From an uncultured Clostridia bacterium (GTDB lineage Bacteria > Bacillota > Clostridia > Lachnospirales > Anaerotignaceae), in contig CABSIK010000006.1 of NCBI GenBank assembly GCA_902477755.1, forward strand, positions 62,001 to 126,000: a stretch of DNA of 64,000 nucleotides, read 5' to 3'. Below the pieces are notes generated by a model that saw nothing but the letters and a program-made list of their open reading frames with translations, was not told where the DNA came from and did not search any database. Of the stretch, positions 34,001 to 41,618 are shown piece by piece. Numbering within the stretch: the first letter of the stretch is position 1; each line of letters opens with the position of its first letter. A program made the translations under genes and the position numbers.

Positions 34001-34267
34001 TACTGCATGCCGGAAGGCGGCGGACTGATGAAGCTGTATCTGGTACAAGATGGCGGCGCTGTGCCTTTGGATACCCAGAAAGATGGACAGTATCTGTGCT
34101 TTTACGCAGACGGAACCCAGTTCACCTTCTATGTGGAACGGACACCGATATGGCAGGTGGCTGCACCTATAGCAGGGGGTGTGGTGCTTGTTTTAGGAGC
34201 TGTTATTTTCTGGAAAAGAGAACGGATTAAGAATTTTGTAAAAGACAAACGGAAAAAAGAGGAGTAA
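31076..34267 (+). CDS. Secreted GLUG-repeat protein with central helical domain and C-terminal membrane anchor
   Basis: 1063 residues. Signal peptide ending LPLSAFAS (about residue 26). Beta-rich GLUG-type repeats fill about 90-300 (GGIVGHNSGTIENC, GGIAGINENTGVITGC, GGVAGQNLGSIIRC). A helical, heptad-rich stretch about 310-640 is probably coiled coil. More GLUG repeats lie at about 655-830 (YVGGIAGYMKLGSIYKC, GGIVGSSDSVVRNS). A transmembrane helix near the end (APIAGGVVLVLGAVIFW) is followed by a basic tail. It should display the repeats on the surface. It overlaps the MMPL gene by 14 bases, so it may be a partner or cargo; GAGGAGGGG precedes ATG 31076. Confidence 0.82.
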   Translation: MKISKRIISLLMAALLVFGLPLSAFASDGGEIRIATAEDWKSFVKNCKLDTWSVGKTVVLDGDLDLGGSFTPVPVFSGTFDGNGHSIHMGSYTSAASDTGVFRYVSEGAVVKNLTVTGTWEPSGGKSAIGGIVGHNSGTIENCLFNGVVDGKNNIGGIAGINENTGVITGCTVRGEIRGEHYTGGVAGQNLGSIIRCSNESSVNTDGAEIAPTLDDIDVSHINNTENLSVYTDTGGIAGFSSGLVQGCKNVGEIGYPHVGYNVGGIAGRQSGYLHDCENRGAVYGRKDVGGVVGQMEPYLILKFGKDDLERLSDAFSGLQDIMDGMLDHTETTMDDVSFRLDNISSMSDEARESTDYLVHRTEDYVDDTIMTINDLSERADRFLGDLEDILGTGEDVADDITNALEQLHKSVDRLQDAAQAGQDAIDSAGNGLTKLGKAVQNYISAWNDVNQSIQNVIGSKGDWEAMEQALADLQGNVTYLTAAGDGVFRAISNTRNELDDALGSGSDMASDLNSALSRLEKSVEQLQDVQDGLADMVTDMRWAIRDFREGGAPQFAVPDAEYKEQVDNLLDQTGSIFDEVEQMTDEMGDNGDILISDLRAMNDQMRTIMNIMQDIYEKLLDDGEEEEIYEDISEEVTSSTEGVTENCRNYGKVEGDVDTGGICGAIQVEYDFDPEDDLTRQGDTSLNQHFQTKAVLRGSVNYGAVTGKKDYVGGIAGYMKLGSIYKCEAYGKVTSTDGDYIGGIVGSSDSVVRNSDAKVSLSGGSYTGGIAGYGTDIFDCRAMVELADAEEAAGAIAGKAEGNVKGNYFVDGDWGGVDDISFAGEAEPMAYEDFIAIEGLPERFRSFYLTYMANGAVVDDVAYTYGEKTDSKPIPAVPKQEGSSGKWEELPETVTFDRVIEAVYTQRSSSIASPQTRGEAMLSILLAEGSFEDGEEIAMEPVTAEEVGSVDTSKFVEGWKVTLPEDGSITHLMRYCMPEGGGLMKLYLVQDGGAVPLDTQKDGQYLCFYADGTQFTFYVERTPIWQVAAPIAGGVVLVLGAVIFWKRERIKNFVKDKRKKEE

Positions 34268-34334
34268 AATTAAGCTGTATGGAACGCAATGCAGCAAAGG
34301 ACTTCTCTGTTTTGCGGCAACACAAACAGAAAGG

Positions 34335-34384
34335 AAAAAGCTGTATGGATGGCAGAAATATGCCAGTTCCATGCAGCTTTTTTT
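34335..34384 (+). terminator. Rho-independent terminator after the GLUG gene
   Basis: AAAAAGCTGTATGGA-TGGCA, loop GAAATA, TGCCA-GT-TCCATGCAGCTTTTT, then TTT. A second, weaker left arm (AAGCTGTATGGAAC, about 34272) could compete. Confidence 0.85.
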
Positions 34385-34421
34385 GCATAAAAGGGTTTTG
34401 GAATCAAAAGGAGGAACGGGA

Positions 34422-36071
34422 ATGAAAGGAAAGGTTTTTCTTGCGGCAGCGGTCATGGGAACGCTGTTTACAACAACGGCTTTTGGGGCGCAGTTTCCCG
34501 ATGTGCCTACAGACCATTGGGCGTACAACGAAGTGGTGAAAGCAAGCGAAATCGGTTTCATCAGCGGCATGGATGACGGTACTTTTGGTCTGGGACAGAC
34601 GGTGACGAGAGGACAGTTTGTGTCCATGATGTGTCGAATGTTTGGCTGGGAGTTGGTGGATGCTTACACGGGTTCTTTTGCGGATAATCAGGATGTGAAC
34701 CAATGGTATTTCAAGAGTATTGAAACAGCGGCGCAGCATGGGGCTTTAAACGGCAGTGAGTTGAATTTCCGTCCCAATGACAATATCACCAGAGAGGAAA
34801 TGGCTGTGATGCTGGTAAAAGGATTGGGCTATGACAATCTGGTGGAAACGGCGGCAGCGGCGGCTTCCCCCTTCACAGATGTGACAAGCAACAAAGGATA
34901 TATCAATCTGGCTTATGACTTCGGCATTGTCAGCGGCAAAGGTGACGGTCAGTTTATGCCAAATGGCACAGCCACCAGAGAAGAAGCGGCGGCAATGATG
35001 CTGCGGTGCTACAACAAAATGAACAGTGATACAGACTTTGTCCATGGATTCTATGCGTTTTCTTCCTATGGGCAGAAAGATTTGGCAAAGGAAATGGACG
35101 CTGTTTCTTTTGGTTGGAGCAAAATGGAATATCGTGACGACGGAAGTATTGTGGTCAATACCCTTTATGAAAATAACAACGAATGGGCAGTGCCGGAAGG
35201 TTATGAACAGATTGTAGAGGAACTGCAAAGCAGCGGCGTCCAGACAAATCTGAATATTTTCCTGTCGGATGCCACAGCGGCGCAGACTATTTTGAATAAT
35301 GCAGAAAACCGTACAGCGGCAGTGAACGCCATCATGGAAGAAGTGACAGTGACTTATAAGAAACTGGGCAGAAATCCTTATGAAGGGGTTACCATTGACT
35401 TTGAAGGACTTCGAGGAGATACATTGAAGCAGAATTTTGTGGCCTTCCTGAAAGAACTGGATACAGCATTGACGGCAGAAGGAAAGAGCCTATATGTGGC
35501 AGTCCATCCGGCCACGAAAGACGGTAGTTATTATGATGGATATGACTACAAAGCCATTGGCGAAATTGCGGACAAAGTCATTATGATGGCTTATGATTAT
35601 GAGGCAAAGAGCATTTCTGCTGATGTACAGCAGAGCGGCTTTACCACAACGCCTGTTTCTCCTTTCGATCAGGTATATTATGGACTCCACGCCATTACCG
35701 ACGAGAGCACAGGTGTGGCAGACAGCAGCAAGGTTGTGCTGGGGTTGAGTCCTTCTTCCAACGTGGAATGGGATTTGCAAAATGGCGTCATTGTCAACAG
35801 TCAGGGAATTGACAATGATTATGATACATTGCAGGCTTATTTGCAGAGCGGTGCCACATCTGGATATTCTGAAAAATATCGGAATCCTTATATGACGGTG
35901 CAGGATGGAGATACCACAAAGGTCATCTGGTATGAGGACAGCCGCAGTATGCAGGACAAAATGGATCTGGCAAAGATGATGGGTGTAAACGGCGTATCTT
36001 TCTGGAGATTGGGATTGATTCCAGATGAAAATACAACGGCTTACAGCAATATCTGGAGTACAGTGAAATAA
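34422..36071 (+). CDS. SLH-domain protein with a glycoside hydrolase 18 domain
   Basis: 549 residues. Signal peptide ending TTTAFGA, then three SLH domains (about 20-75, 82-140, 150-205), seen in FPDVPTDHWAYNEVVKA, GSFADNQDVNQWYFKSIETA and FTDVTSNKGYINLAYDFGI. The rest is a GH18 barrel; GVTIDFEGL holds the catalytic Glu of the DxxDxE motif and VIMMAYDYEAKS is the next conserved strand. SLH domains bind pyruvylated wall polymer, the product expected from the csaB-fusion operon at 780-5861. The enzyme probably trims peptidoglycan or glycans at the surface, as in spore-cortex YaaH relatives. AAAAGGAGG precedes ATG 34422. Confidence 0.9.
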   Translation: MKGKVFLAAAVMGTLFTTTAFGAQFPDVPTDHWAYNEVVKASEIGFISGMDDGTFGLGQTVTRGQFVSMMCRMFGWELVDAYTGSFADNQDVNQWYFKSIETAAQHGALNGSELNFRPNDNITREEMAVMLVKGLGYDNLVETAAAAASPFTDVTSNKGYINLAYDFGIVSGKGDGQFMPNGTATREEAAAMMLRCYNKMNSDTDFVHGFYAFSSYGQKDLAKEMDAVSFGWSKMEYRDDGSIVVNTLYENNNEWAVPEGYEQIVEELQSSGVQTNLNIFLSDATAAQTILNNAENRTAAVNAIMEEVTVTYKKLGRNPYEGVTIDFEGLRGDTLKQNFVAFLKELDTALTAEGKSLYVAVHPATKDGSYYDGYDYKAIGEIADKVIMMAYDYEAKSISADVQQSGFTTTPVSPFDQVYYGLHAITDESTGVADSSKVVLGLSPSSNVEWDLQNGVIVNSQGIDNDYDTLQAYLQSGATSGYSEKYRNPYMTVQDGDTTKVIWYEDSRSMQDKMDLAKMMGVNGVSFWRLGLIPDENTTAYSNIWSTVK

Positions 36072-36089
36072 AATATGGATGATTCCCCC

Positions 36090-36260
36090 GAGCTTTAGGG
36101 GCTGTTTCATAAGAAAGTAAAGATAGCTGGGATTCTTGCAAGGATTCCAGCTATGCTTTTTTATCAGGATTTTGTGGAAATGTTTTTCTTCTGAAATCAG
36201 CTGTCGCAGTTCTCCTTGAGAAATAAAGGGAAAACAATGTTTTCTTAAGGAGAGCCTGCT
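36090..36260 (-). repeat. Interspersed palindromic repeat, copy C (inverted)
   Basis: Read on the minus strand it runs CTCCTTAAGAAAACATTG, then GGAGAACTGCGACAGCTGA, an inner stem built on ATAGCTGGAATCCTTG, and ACTTTCTTATGAAACAGCCCCT. Block order equals copies A and B, with more divergence. On the plus strand it lies directly after the SLH gene, where its inner hairpin plus TTTTTT can act as that gene's terminator. Confidence 0.7.
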
Positions 36261-36298
36261 GTTTCGGGAAATTTTTGTATGAAAATAGAAGCAAACCG

Positions 36299-36327
36299 TT
36301 GACAAATTGGTCTATAGATTATAGACT
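36299..36327 (+). promoter_or_regulatory. Predicted promoter of the blaI/blaR1-like pair
   Basis: TTGACA (36299-36304), 17-base spacer, TAGACT (36322-36327), overlapped by the first BlaI-type operator. Confidence 0.75.
36310..36326. promoter_or_regulatory. BlaI/MecI-type operator 1
   Basis: GTCTATA-GAT-TATAGAC, a perfect 7+3+7 dyad covering spacer and -10. Confidence 0.75.
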
Positions 36328-36340
36328 AAAAGAAAGAGAA

Positions 36341-36357
36341 GTCTAAAACTTATAGAC
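36341..36357. promoter_or_regulatory. BlaI/MecI-type operator 2
   Basis: GTCTAaAACTTATAGAC, the same dyad with one imperfect arm position, 31 bases after operator 1 and just before the ribosome site. Confidence 0.7.
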
Positions 36358-36373
36358 CGAAAGGGGGGATACC

Positions 36374-36733
36374 ATGGGATACCAACTGACAGAAGCGGAA
36401 GAAAGACTGGCGGAGATTTTATGGAAAGATGTACCCATGACCTCGGCGGAGTTGGTGAAAATCTGCGGAGAGGAAATGGAATGGAAGAAATCTACCACCT
36501 ATACCATGCTGAAAAAACTGGAGCAAAAAGGGGTTTTTGTCAATGAAAAAGGCATGATTCGGGCGGTATATACCAAAGAGGAATGGCAGGCGCAGGAAAG
36601 CAGACAGTTTGTCAAAGACAGCTTCGGCGGTTCCCTGCCAAAGTTTCTCACAGCCTTTGCAAAGGGGAAAGGGCTGACAGCAAAAGAAGTGGAGGAGATG
36701 AAGAAACTCATTGAGACATACGAGGAGGGCTGA
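36374..36733 (+). CDS. BlaI/MecI-family repressor
   Basis: 119 residues. Winged helix at about 5-70 (LTEAEERLAEILWKDVPMTSAELVKIC ... KKSTTYTMLKKLEQKGVFV) and a short helical dimerisation tail. Family members dimerise on TATAGAC-type dyads, and two such sites overlap this gene's promoter. They are inactivated by proteolysis when the partner membrane sensor is triggered; that partner follows two bases downstream. AAAGGGGGG precedes ATG 36374. No beta-lactamase is encoded nearby, so the regulated response may be something other than beta-lactam resistance. Confidence 0.92.
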   Translation: MGYQLTEAEERLAEILWKDVPMTSAELVKICGEEMEWKKSTTYTMLKKLEQKGVFVNEKGMIRAVYTKEEWQAQESRQFVKDSFGGSLPKFLTAFAKGKGLTAKEVEEMKKLIETYEEG

Positions 36734-36735
36734 GT

Positions 36736-38829
36736 ATGGATGAACTGTTTCTGGAAATTTTGAATTTATCCCTTTACGGCAGTTTTGCCATTGCGGCAGT
36801 GTTGATTCTGCGGTTTTTACTGAAAAAAAGCCCCAAATCCATTTCTTATGTTTTGTGGCTGGTGGTATTTCTGGCATTGATTTTGCCTGTACGAATCAAA
36901 ACTTCCTACAGTCCCATGCCTGTGGGTGTAGAGAGCTTTCGGCAGGAGAAGCTATATCAGGCAGTGCCGCAGGTGGAAAGCGGAATTTCTGTTGTGGATG
37001 ATTTTGTGGCGGAGCGGACACCTGTGCGAAAATTGGGGGAAGAAGTTTTTCCCATGGAACGGATGGTGGAAGGGGCTTCTGTTGTTTGGTTTGCAGGGAC
37101 AGTGATTTTGCTGGGATACGGCATGATTTCTTCTTGGAAACTGCGGAAGAAACTGAAAAATGGGGAAAAGCTGGAACCTTATGTGTATCAGGTGGAAGGA
37201 CTGCCAACAGCGTTTGTTATGGGGATGCCGCCCTGCATTTACATTCCGGCGGATTTGACAGAGGAAGAACGGGAGTATGTGCTCTGTCATGAGAGAATCC
37301 ATATCAAACGGCATGATATGCGCATCAAGCAAGGGGCTTTTGTCATTCTTTGCCTGCATTGGTTCAATCCGCTGGTGTGGCTGGCGTTCCGGTGTATGGA
37401 AGCGGATATGGAAAGCTCCTGTGATGAAAAAGTGCTGGAAAAAATGGGGATGGACATCAAAAAAGGATATTCCCTTTCTCTGGTGCGGCTGTCGGCGGAA
37501 GAAAGATGGTTTGGTACCCCTTTGGCTTTCGGGGAAAAGCCCATCAAAACAAGGGTGAAACATATTTTACAATACAAAAAGCCTGTTTCCGTTGTGGCTG
37601 GACTGGCAGTTGTGGCGGCAGTGGCAGTGGGATGCGCCATCTGGAGTGCGCCCGAGGACAAAAATGATATCCATACCATTGCCAGAATGGAAGAAGAAAA
37701 GATTGCGCCTGTAGTGGAAGAACAGGGCAGTCATATCATTGACAGAGAAGTGCTGAGTTCTGAAGGGCATTACCGTGTGGAAGGATTACTGGGGGAAGGT
37801 ATCGTTGCGGAAGTCTGGTCAGGAGAATGTCGATACCAGCTGGACAGTGACAAGCCTTTACAGTTGCCGGAAGGCGTTACACAAGAAGGAGAGTATTTAT
37901 ATTTGGAATCTGAAAAATACGCCTTTGGAGCAATGGATTTGCCGGAACCTGATGAAAGCGGCGTTGCGGAATTTTCCTATACAGAGGAACAGGCGGCTTT
38001 ATTCGGTGTATGCTTCGGCAGCATTTATCCCTATGAACTGACTATGCCGCAGGAAGAAATGGGGACCATGGTACGGGCGCTTCTGGAGGAAAAAGGATAT
38101 ATTACACCGGAAACTTATGGGGGAAATCATATCATTGTGGATGTATCTCTCCATCAGCAGAAAGGATACAGCGACTGGCGGCTGCTTCTGTCCCAGCCTG
38201 TGAAACAGGGGGATGGCGGTATCTGGTGCGTGGAACGATGGAGCGATGAGATGGGAAATCTCTATTACAATTATGTCAGCGGCGCGGAAGAAGACGTTTA
38301 TTACGCCGAACAGCAGGCGCAGTGCGACGCAGGACACAAAGTAGGGCTTTTGAATCCCGAAGATGTTGCCATGACATTTCTGCGGAAGGATATGGAGCTT
38401 TGGTCTGTGACCACAGACGATATTGTGGTGAGAGAAGGAACTTTGGAGGATTTTTATGGTGATATGTCCTCGAAGCGGTTTGGGTATATTACGAAGCTGG
38501 ATGCAAAAGAGGGAATCCTTCATTTGAACGAAGCCCAGTGGTATACAGAGGAAAACCGAGAACGTCTGGCACAGGTGCATTTAGACCCCAATATGGAAAT
38601 GCCAAACGGATATTATATCCGCACATGGGAAAACAATACTGCCATGGATTTGGGAAAACGACCGGAAATTTTGGTGGTGGAATTTACGGAAAACGGCGTG
38701 GAGCAGAAACAGCTGAAAAGCTGGAAAGAACTGCGGAAGCATCTGGAAGAAGAAGGGGGATATTTACCTTTCTGGATTACTTCGGAAAATGGTATTGTGA
38801 CAAAAGTAGAAGAACAGTATGTTCCGTAA
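36736..38829 (+). CDS. BlaR1-like M56-family membrane metalloprotease with an unusual sensor domain
   Basis: 697 residues. The N-terminal 310 hold transmembrane helices and the M56 protease with its zinc motif in VLCHERIHIKRHDMRIK (HExxH, about residues 188-198). A further helix ends the membrane part (about 275-300, VVAGLAVVAAVAVGCAIWSA). Unlike BlaR1, the 390-residue extracellular C-terminus shows no penicillin-binding STxK, SxN or KTG motifs that I can find; it is rich in Glu, Tyr and Trp and I do not recognise it. The signal it senses is therefore open. GAGGAGG precedes ATG 36736, and the gene is coupled to the repressor. Confidence 0.87.
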   Translation: MDELFLEILNLSLYGSFAIAAVLILRFLLKKSPKSISYVLWLVVFLALILPVRIKTSYSPMPVGVESFRQEKLYQAVPQVESGISVVDDFVAERTPVRKLGEEVFPMERMVEGASVVWFAGTVILLGYGMISSWKLRKKLKNGEKLEPYVYQVEGLPTAFVMGMPPCIYIPADLTEEEREYVLCHERIHIKRHDMRIKQGAFVILCLHWFNPLVWLAFRCMEADMESSCDEKVLEKMGMDIKKGYSLSLVRLSAEERWFGTPLAFGEKPIKTRVKHILQYKKPVSVVAGLAVVAAVAVGCAIWSAPEDKNDIHTIARMEEEKIAPVVEEQGSHIIDREVLSSEGHYRVEGLLGEGIVAEVWSGECRYQLDSDKPLQLPEGVTQEGEYLYLESEKYAFGAMDLPEPDESGVAEFSYTEEQAALFGVCFGSIYPYELTMPQEEMGTMVRALLEEKGYITPETYGGNHIIVDVSLHQQKGYSDWRLLLSQPVKQGDGGIWCVERWSDEMGNLYYNYVSGAEEDVYYAEQQAQCDAGHKVGLLNPEDVAMTFLRKDMELWSVTTDDIVVREGTLEDFYGDMSSKRFGYITKLDAKEGILHLNEAQWYTEENRERLAQVHLDPNMEMPNGYYIRTWENNTAMDLGKRPEILVVEFTENGVEQKQLKSWKELRKHLEEEGGYLPFWITSENGIVTKVEEQYVP

Positions 38830-38851
38830 AAGAAAAAGGCACAGAATTGAT

Positions 38852-39029
38852 GGTGTCGAAAAAGTCGACACCCTTCGTCAAAATCAGGATTTTGACGAGG
38901 TTACTGTATGTATAAACAGTACGTTCCATCGGCATAAAAATGCCTTGAAACGTGCTGTTTTCCTCGTCGGAAGTGAATTCCGACTGCGGATTCCATTTGG
39001 GACACGCTTCGTTTCCCAAACCCTTCCGC
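38852..39029. repeat. Array of five successive perfect or near-perfect hairpins
   Basis: H1 GGTGTCGA/TCGACACC (38852-38872). H2 CGTCAAAATC/GATTTTGACG (38876-38897). H3 AACAGTACGTT/AACGTGCTGTT around GGCAT/ATGCC (38915-38959). H4 GTCGGAA/TTCCGAC (38966-38984). H5 GCGGA/TCCGC around TTTGGGA/TCCCAAA (38986-39029). No T run follows any of them, so this is not a simple terminator. It lies between the convergent blaR1-like and DUF3885-like genes. Confidence 0.8.
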
Positions 39030-39075
39030 GTTCTTGCAAAAGTGTAAAATATAATTTTTTGACAGTCTGAGAATT

Positions 39076-39714
39076 TTAGATGGGTTCTGTGCCTTTTGTA
39101 TTTGCAAAGATTTTGTCCATACGGGGAAGGTCGTAGTCTAAAAGCCAATTGTGGCAGTCCTCATAAAAAGGAGACAGAAGGGCTTTGTCTGCCGCCACCA
39201 AGTCCATGCCTCTGTCATCATAGAGATGGAGGAGGAAAGGTGTCTGAGTATTGAAAAAGAAAACAGCAGAGGAAAGCTCCAGAAATCCGGCGAAATCTGT
39301 TTTTAGGATACCGTCCAGCAGAGCGGAAGTTTTGGGAGGCGTTTCTTTCATATCCCAGAAAAAGAAGATACGGGTAAAGGGTTCGCCGTCACGGTCAACG
39401 GTTTCCTGCTCATAGACCTCCGCAGGCTCCGGCAGACGGGCAAGCTTGCAGAAACGGTCGAGAAGCTCGTTGACGTCGGAATCCATATCCGGTGTACGGT
39501 AAAGCACCCAAAGGAGGGTATCAAAGGCAGGCGCTTTTTCATAAAGAAAAGAGGTGCGCCAGTATGCCATACGGAAATAACGGGGGTCCTTGGTGGAAAT
39601 GTCCTCTGGACCAATCTCGAAGCGAAGGGACAGGGGGCTTTCGTAGAATATGGGTAATTGCAGACGTTCATTGCCTAATGCCTGCAATGTGGACAGGGTT
39701 CGTTCTAATAACAT
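39076..39714 (-). CDS. DUF3885-like protein
   Basis: 212 residues, soluble, no signal peptide. The sequence is acidic and aromatic: LRFEIGPEDISTKDPRYF in the N-terminal third, then a C-terminal FLLHLYDDRGMDLVAADKALLSPFYEDCHNWLLDYD that resembles the DUF3885 core (LYDDRGMD and the closing W-[IL]-L-x-YD). The assignment is from memory of that pattern and is moderate. AAAGGAGTC precedes the ATG at 39714. It is transcribed alone, with repeat copy B just upstream. Function unknown; the family often appears near immunity-protein genes, but no toxin is seen here. Confidence 0.65.
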   Translation of the reverse strand: MLLERTLSTLQALGNERLQLPIFYESPLSLRFEIGPEDISTKDPRYFRMAYWRTSFLYEKAPAFDTLLWVLYRTPDMDSDVNELLDRFCKLARLPEPAEVYEQETVDRDGEPFTRIFFFWDMKETPPKTSALLDGILKTDFAGFLELSSAVFFFNTQTPFLLHLYDDRGMDLVAADKALLSPFYEDCHNWLLDYDLPRMDKIFANTKGTEPI

Positions 39715-39781
39715 GGGAGACTCCTTTTGTAATATTTTGCAATAGTATAGCAGAAAATAGGAAAGAAAAAAAGAGAATGGA

Positions 39782-39960
39782 AAAGCAAATTCCTCTTAAG
39801 AAAACATTGATTTTTGCTTCCTCGATTACTTAAGGGGAATTGGGACGGCTATCTTCAGAAAAAGCATACAAAATAAAATCTTATAAAAATAAGCAAGCTG
39901 GAATCCCCTATATCATAAGGATTTCAGCTTGCTTTGTTTTCTGATGAAGAATTCCCTAAG
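39782..39960 (+). repeat. Interspersed palindromic repeat, copy B
   Basis: AAAGCAAATTC-CTCTTAAG, GAAAACATTGATTTT, CTTAAGGGGAATTGGGACGG, TATCTTCAG, then an inner stem AGCAAGCTGGAATCC/GGATTTCAGCTTGCT and TGTTTTCTGATGAAGA. About 75-80% like copy A by eye over the conserved blocks, while the inner stem has a different sequence but keeps its pairing. Its inner hairpin could end the DMT-transporter transcript on the minus strand. Confidence 0.8.
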
Positions 39961-39975
39961 CGATTCTCTTTGGGT

Positions 39976-40836
39976 TTATGCTTTTTCTGTTCGGGTGGTA
40001 CGCAGGAACATGGCAATGGCTGTGCCGCAGATGATGGCGTAGCCTACCCAGCTGAGCCAGTCAGGAATCTGTCCGAATACGATGAAGCCCAGAAGCGCCG
40101 AGAAGGGAATCTGGAAATAGTCGAAAACGGAAATTTCCCTTGCTGGTGCGTAGCAGTAAGCGGCAGTGATGGTGAACTGACCGCCGGCGGCAGAAAGACC
40201 TGCCAGAAGGAGTGTACCCAACTGCACCCAAGTCATAGGGTGGAAATCGAAAATCAGGAAGGGCAGCAGCACCACACAGGAGAACGCTGAGAAGAAGAAC
40301 ACGATAAATGGCCCGGCAACGCCCTGCTGTCCCAGAGAGCGAACGTAAGTATACGCAAGACCTGCGCCAAGACCGCCCATAAGCCCGATAAGAGCAGGAA
40401 TGAGATTCATATTGCCTGTGGGTTTGACAATGAACAGAACACCGATGAAGGCAGTGATGATGGACAATGTCTGGAAGCGGTTGGGTTTTTCTTTCAGCAG
40501 GAAAATGGCAAAAATCACCGCGAAGAAGGGGGACATCTTATTGAGCATGGAGGCGTCTGCCAGCACCAAATGGTCTACTGCGTAGAAGTTGCAGAGGACG
40601 CCGACGGTGCCTGCCAATGCCCGCCAGAACAGATGCAGTTTTGCTTTGGGGGTAAAAGTCACTTTGGGACGTTCCCGATACAAAATGACAGCGGCGAAAA
40701 TCAAGGCGACAAAATTTCGGAAAAAACTTTTCTGCATAGAGGGCAGGTCACCGGAAAGCCGCACAAACAGATTCATCAAAGCGAAAAAGAAGGATGATGC
40801 GGTGATGCACAAAATCCCTTTTTGTTTTTGTGTCAT
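39976..40836 (-). CDS. DMT-superfamily (EamA) transporter
   Basis: 286 residues with ten hydrophobic helices and two EamA repeats. The first repeat shows FRNFVALIFAAVILYRERP and ALAGTVGVLCNFYAVDHLVLADASMLNKMSPFFAVIFA; the second shows LLAGLSAAGGQFTITAAYCYAPA. Members export metabolites or amino acids; the substrate cannot be deduced. The gene's end lies 16 bases from repeat copy B. It is complete and normal in length. Confidence 0.9.
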   Translation of the reverse strand: MTQKQKGILCITASSFFFALMNLFVRLSGDLPSMQKSFFRNFVALIFAAVILYRERPKVTFTPKAKLHLFWRALAGTVGVLCNFYAVDHLVLADASMLNKMSPFFAVIFAIFLLKEKPNRFQTLSIITAFIGVLFIVKPTGNMNLIPALIGLMGGLGAGLAYTYVRSLGQQGVAGPFIVFFFSAFSCVVLLPFLIFDFHPMTWVQLGTLLLAGLSAAGGQFTITAAYCYAPAREISVFDYFQIPFSALLGFIVFGQIPDWLSWVGYAIICGTAIAMFLRTTRTEKA

Positions 40837-40920
40837 AAAAAAACTCCTTTCAAAAAAATCGCACGGGGTTTATTATACGACGGTTTTCTGGGAAAGAAAA
40901 GAGAAAATCGGGCTTTTTCC

Positions 40921-40963
40921 AAAAAAAGAACAGCAAGATGCCGCAAAAGGGATTCTTGCTGTC
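40921..40963 (-). terminator. Rho-independent terminator after queH
   Basis: On the minus strand CAGCAAGA (40961-40954) pairs with TCTTGCTG (40938-40931), followed by TTCTTTTTTT. Confidence 0.8.
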
Positions 40964-40973
40964 TGATTTGGTT

Positions 40974-41618
40974 TTATTTGCCGTCCATGGCTTTTCTGCG
41001 GGCTTCGGCTTCCGCTTTGGAAAAGGGACAGCCGCAGTAATCCTGACGGTAGAGATGATACTGTTCTGACAGTTCGCAGGAGCGTTTATAGCCGTTTTTC
41101 TTTTTGAAATCGGAAAAGAGATAGGAAACGCTGTAGGTTTCTGCCAGTTCTTTGCCGATGGCATTGAGCACCTGGGCGTTTTTGTGGGGGCTGATGGAAA
41201 GGGTGGTGGTGAAGTAATCAAAGCCGCCAGTCTTTGCCGCTTCTGCTGTCTTTTTCAAACGAAGGGTATAGCAATCGAAGCAGCGCTGTCCACCTTCCGG
41301 CTCCTGTTCTCTGCCTTTTGCCATGGCAAAGAAGGTTTCCGGATCATATTCCCCAACAATGCAGGATACTTCGCCTTCCAAAGGCATCTGGGAGATAAGT
41401 TTCTGCTGTTCTTCCGCACGGTGGGTAAATTCCGCCGCAGGGGAGATATTGGGGTTATAGTAATATACGGTAATGTCAAAGTAATGGGAGAGATACTCCA
41501 ATACATAAGAAGAACAGGGGCCGCAGCAGCTATGAAGCAGCAGACGGGGACGGCGTTCTTCCTTTTCTATGGTCTTTAACGTGCGTTCCAGCACGATCTG
41601 ATAATTCTCTTTCTGCAA
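40974..41618 (-). CDS. queH: Epoxyqueuosine reductase QueH
   Basis: 214 residues. The N-terminal LLLHSCCGPCSSYVLEYL carries the adjacent Cys pair and the ATP-PPase-like loop; GGQRCFDCYTLRL and RQDYCGCPFS supply the remaining cysteines that bind the iron-sulfur cluster and metal in QueH. The enzyme performs the last step of queuosine synthesis in tRNA, replacing QueG. TTG at 41618 is favoured: GAGGTG lies 6-8 bases in front, whereas GTG 41627 sits inside that site. Other queuosine genes are not in the window. Confidence 0.9.
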   Translation of the reverse strand: MQKENYQIVLERTLKTIEKEERRPRLLLHSCCGPCSSYVLEYLSHYFDITVYYYNPNISPAAEFTHRAEEQQKLISQMPLEGEVSCIVGEYDPETFFAMAKGREQEPEGGQRCFDCYTLRLKKTAEAAKTGGFDYFTTTLSISPHKNAQVLNAIGKELAETYSVSYLFSDFKKKNGYKRSCELSEQYHLYRQDYCGCPFSKAEAEARRKAMDGK

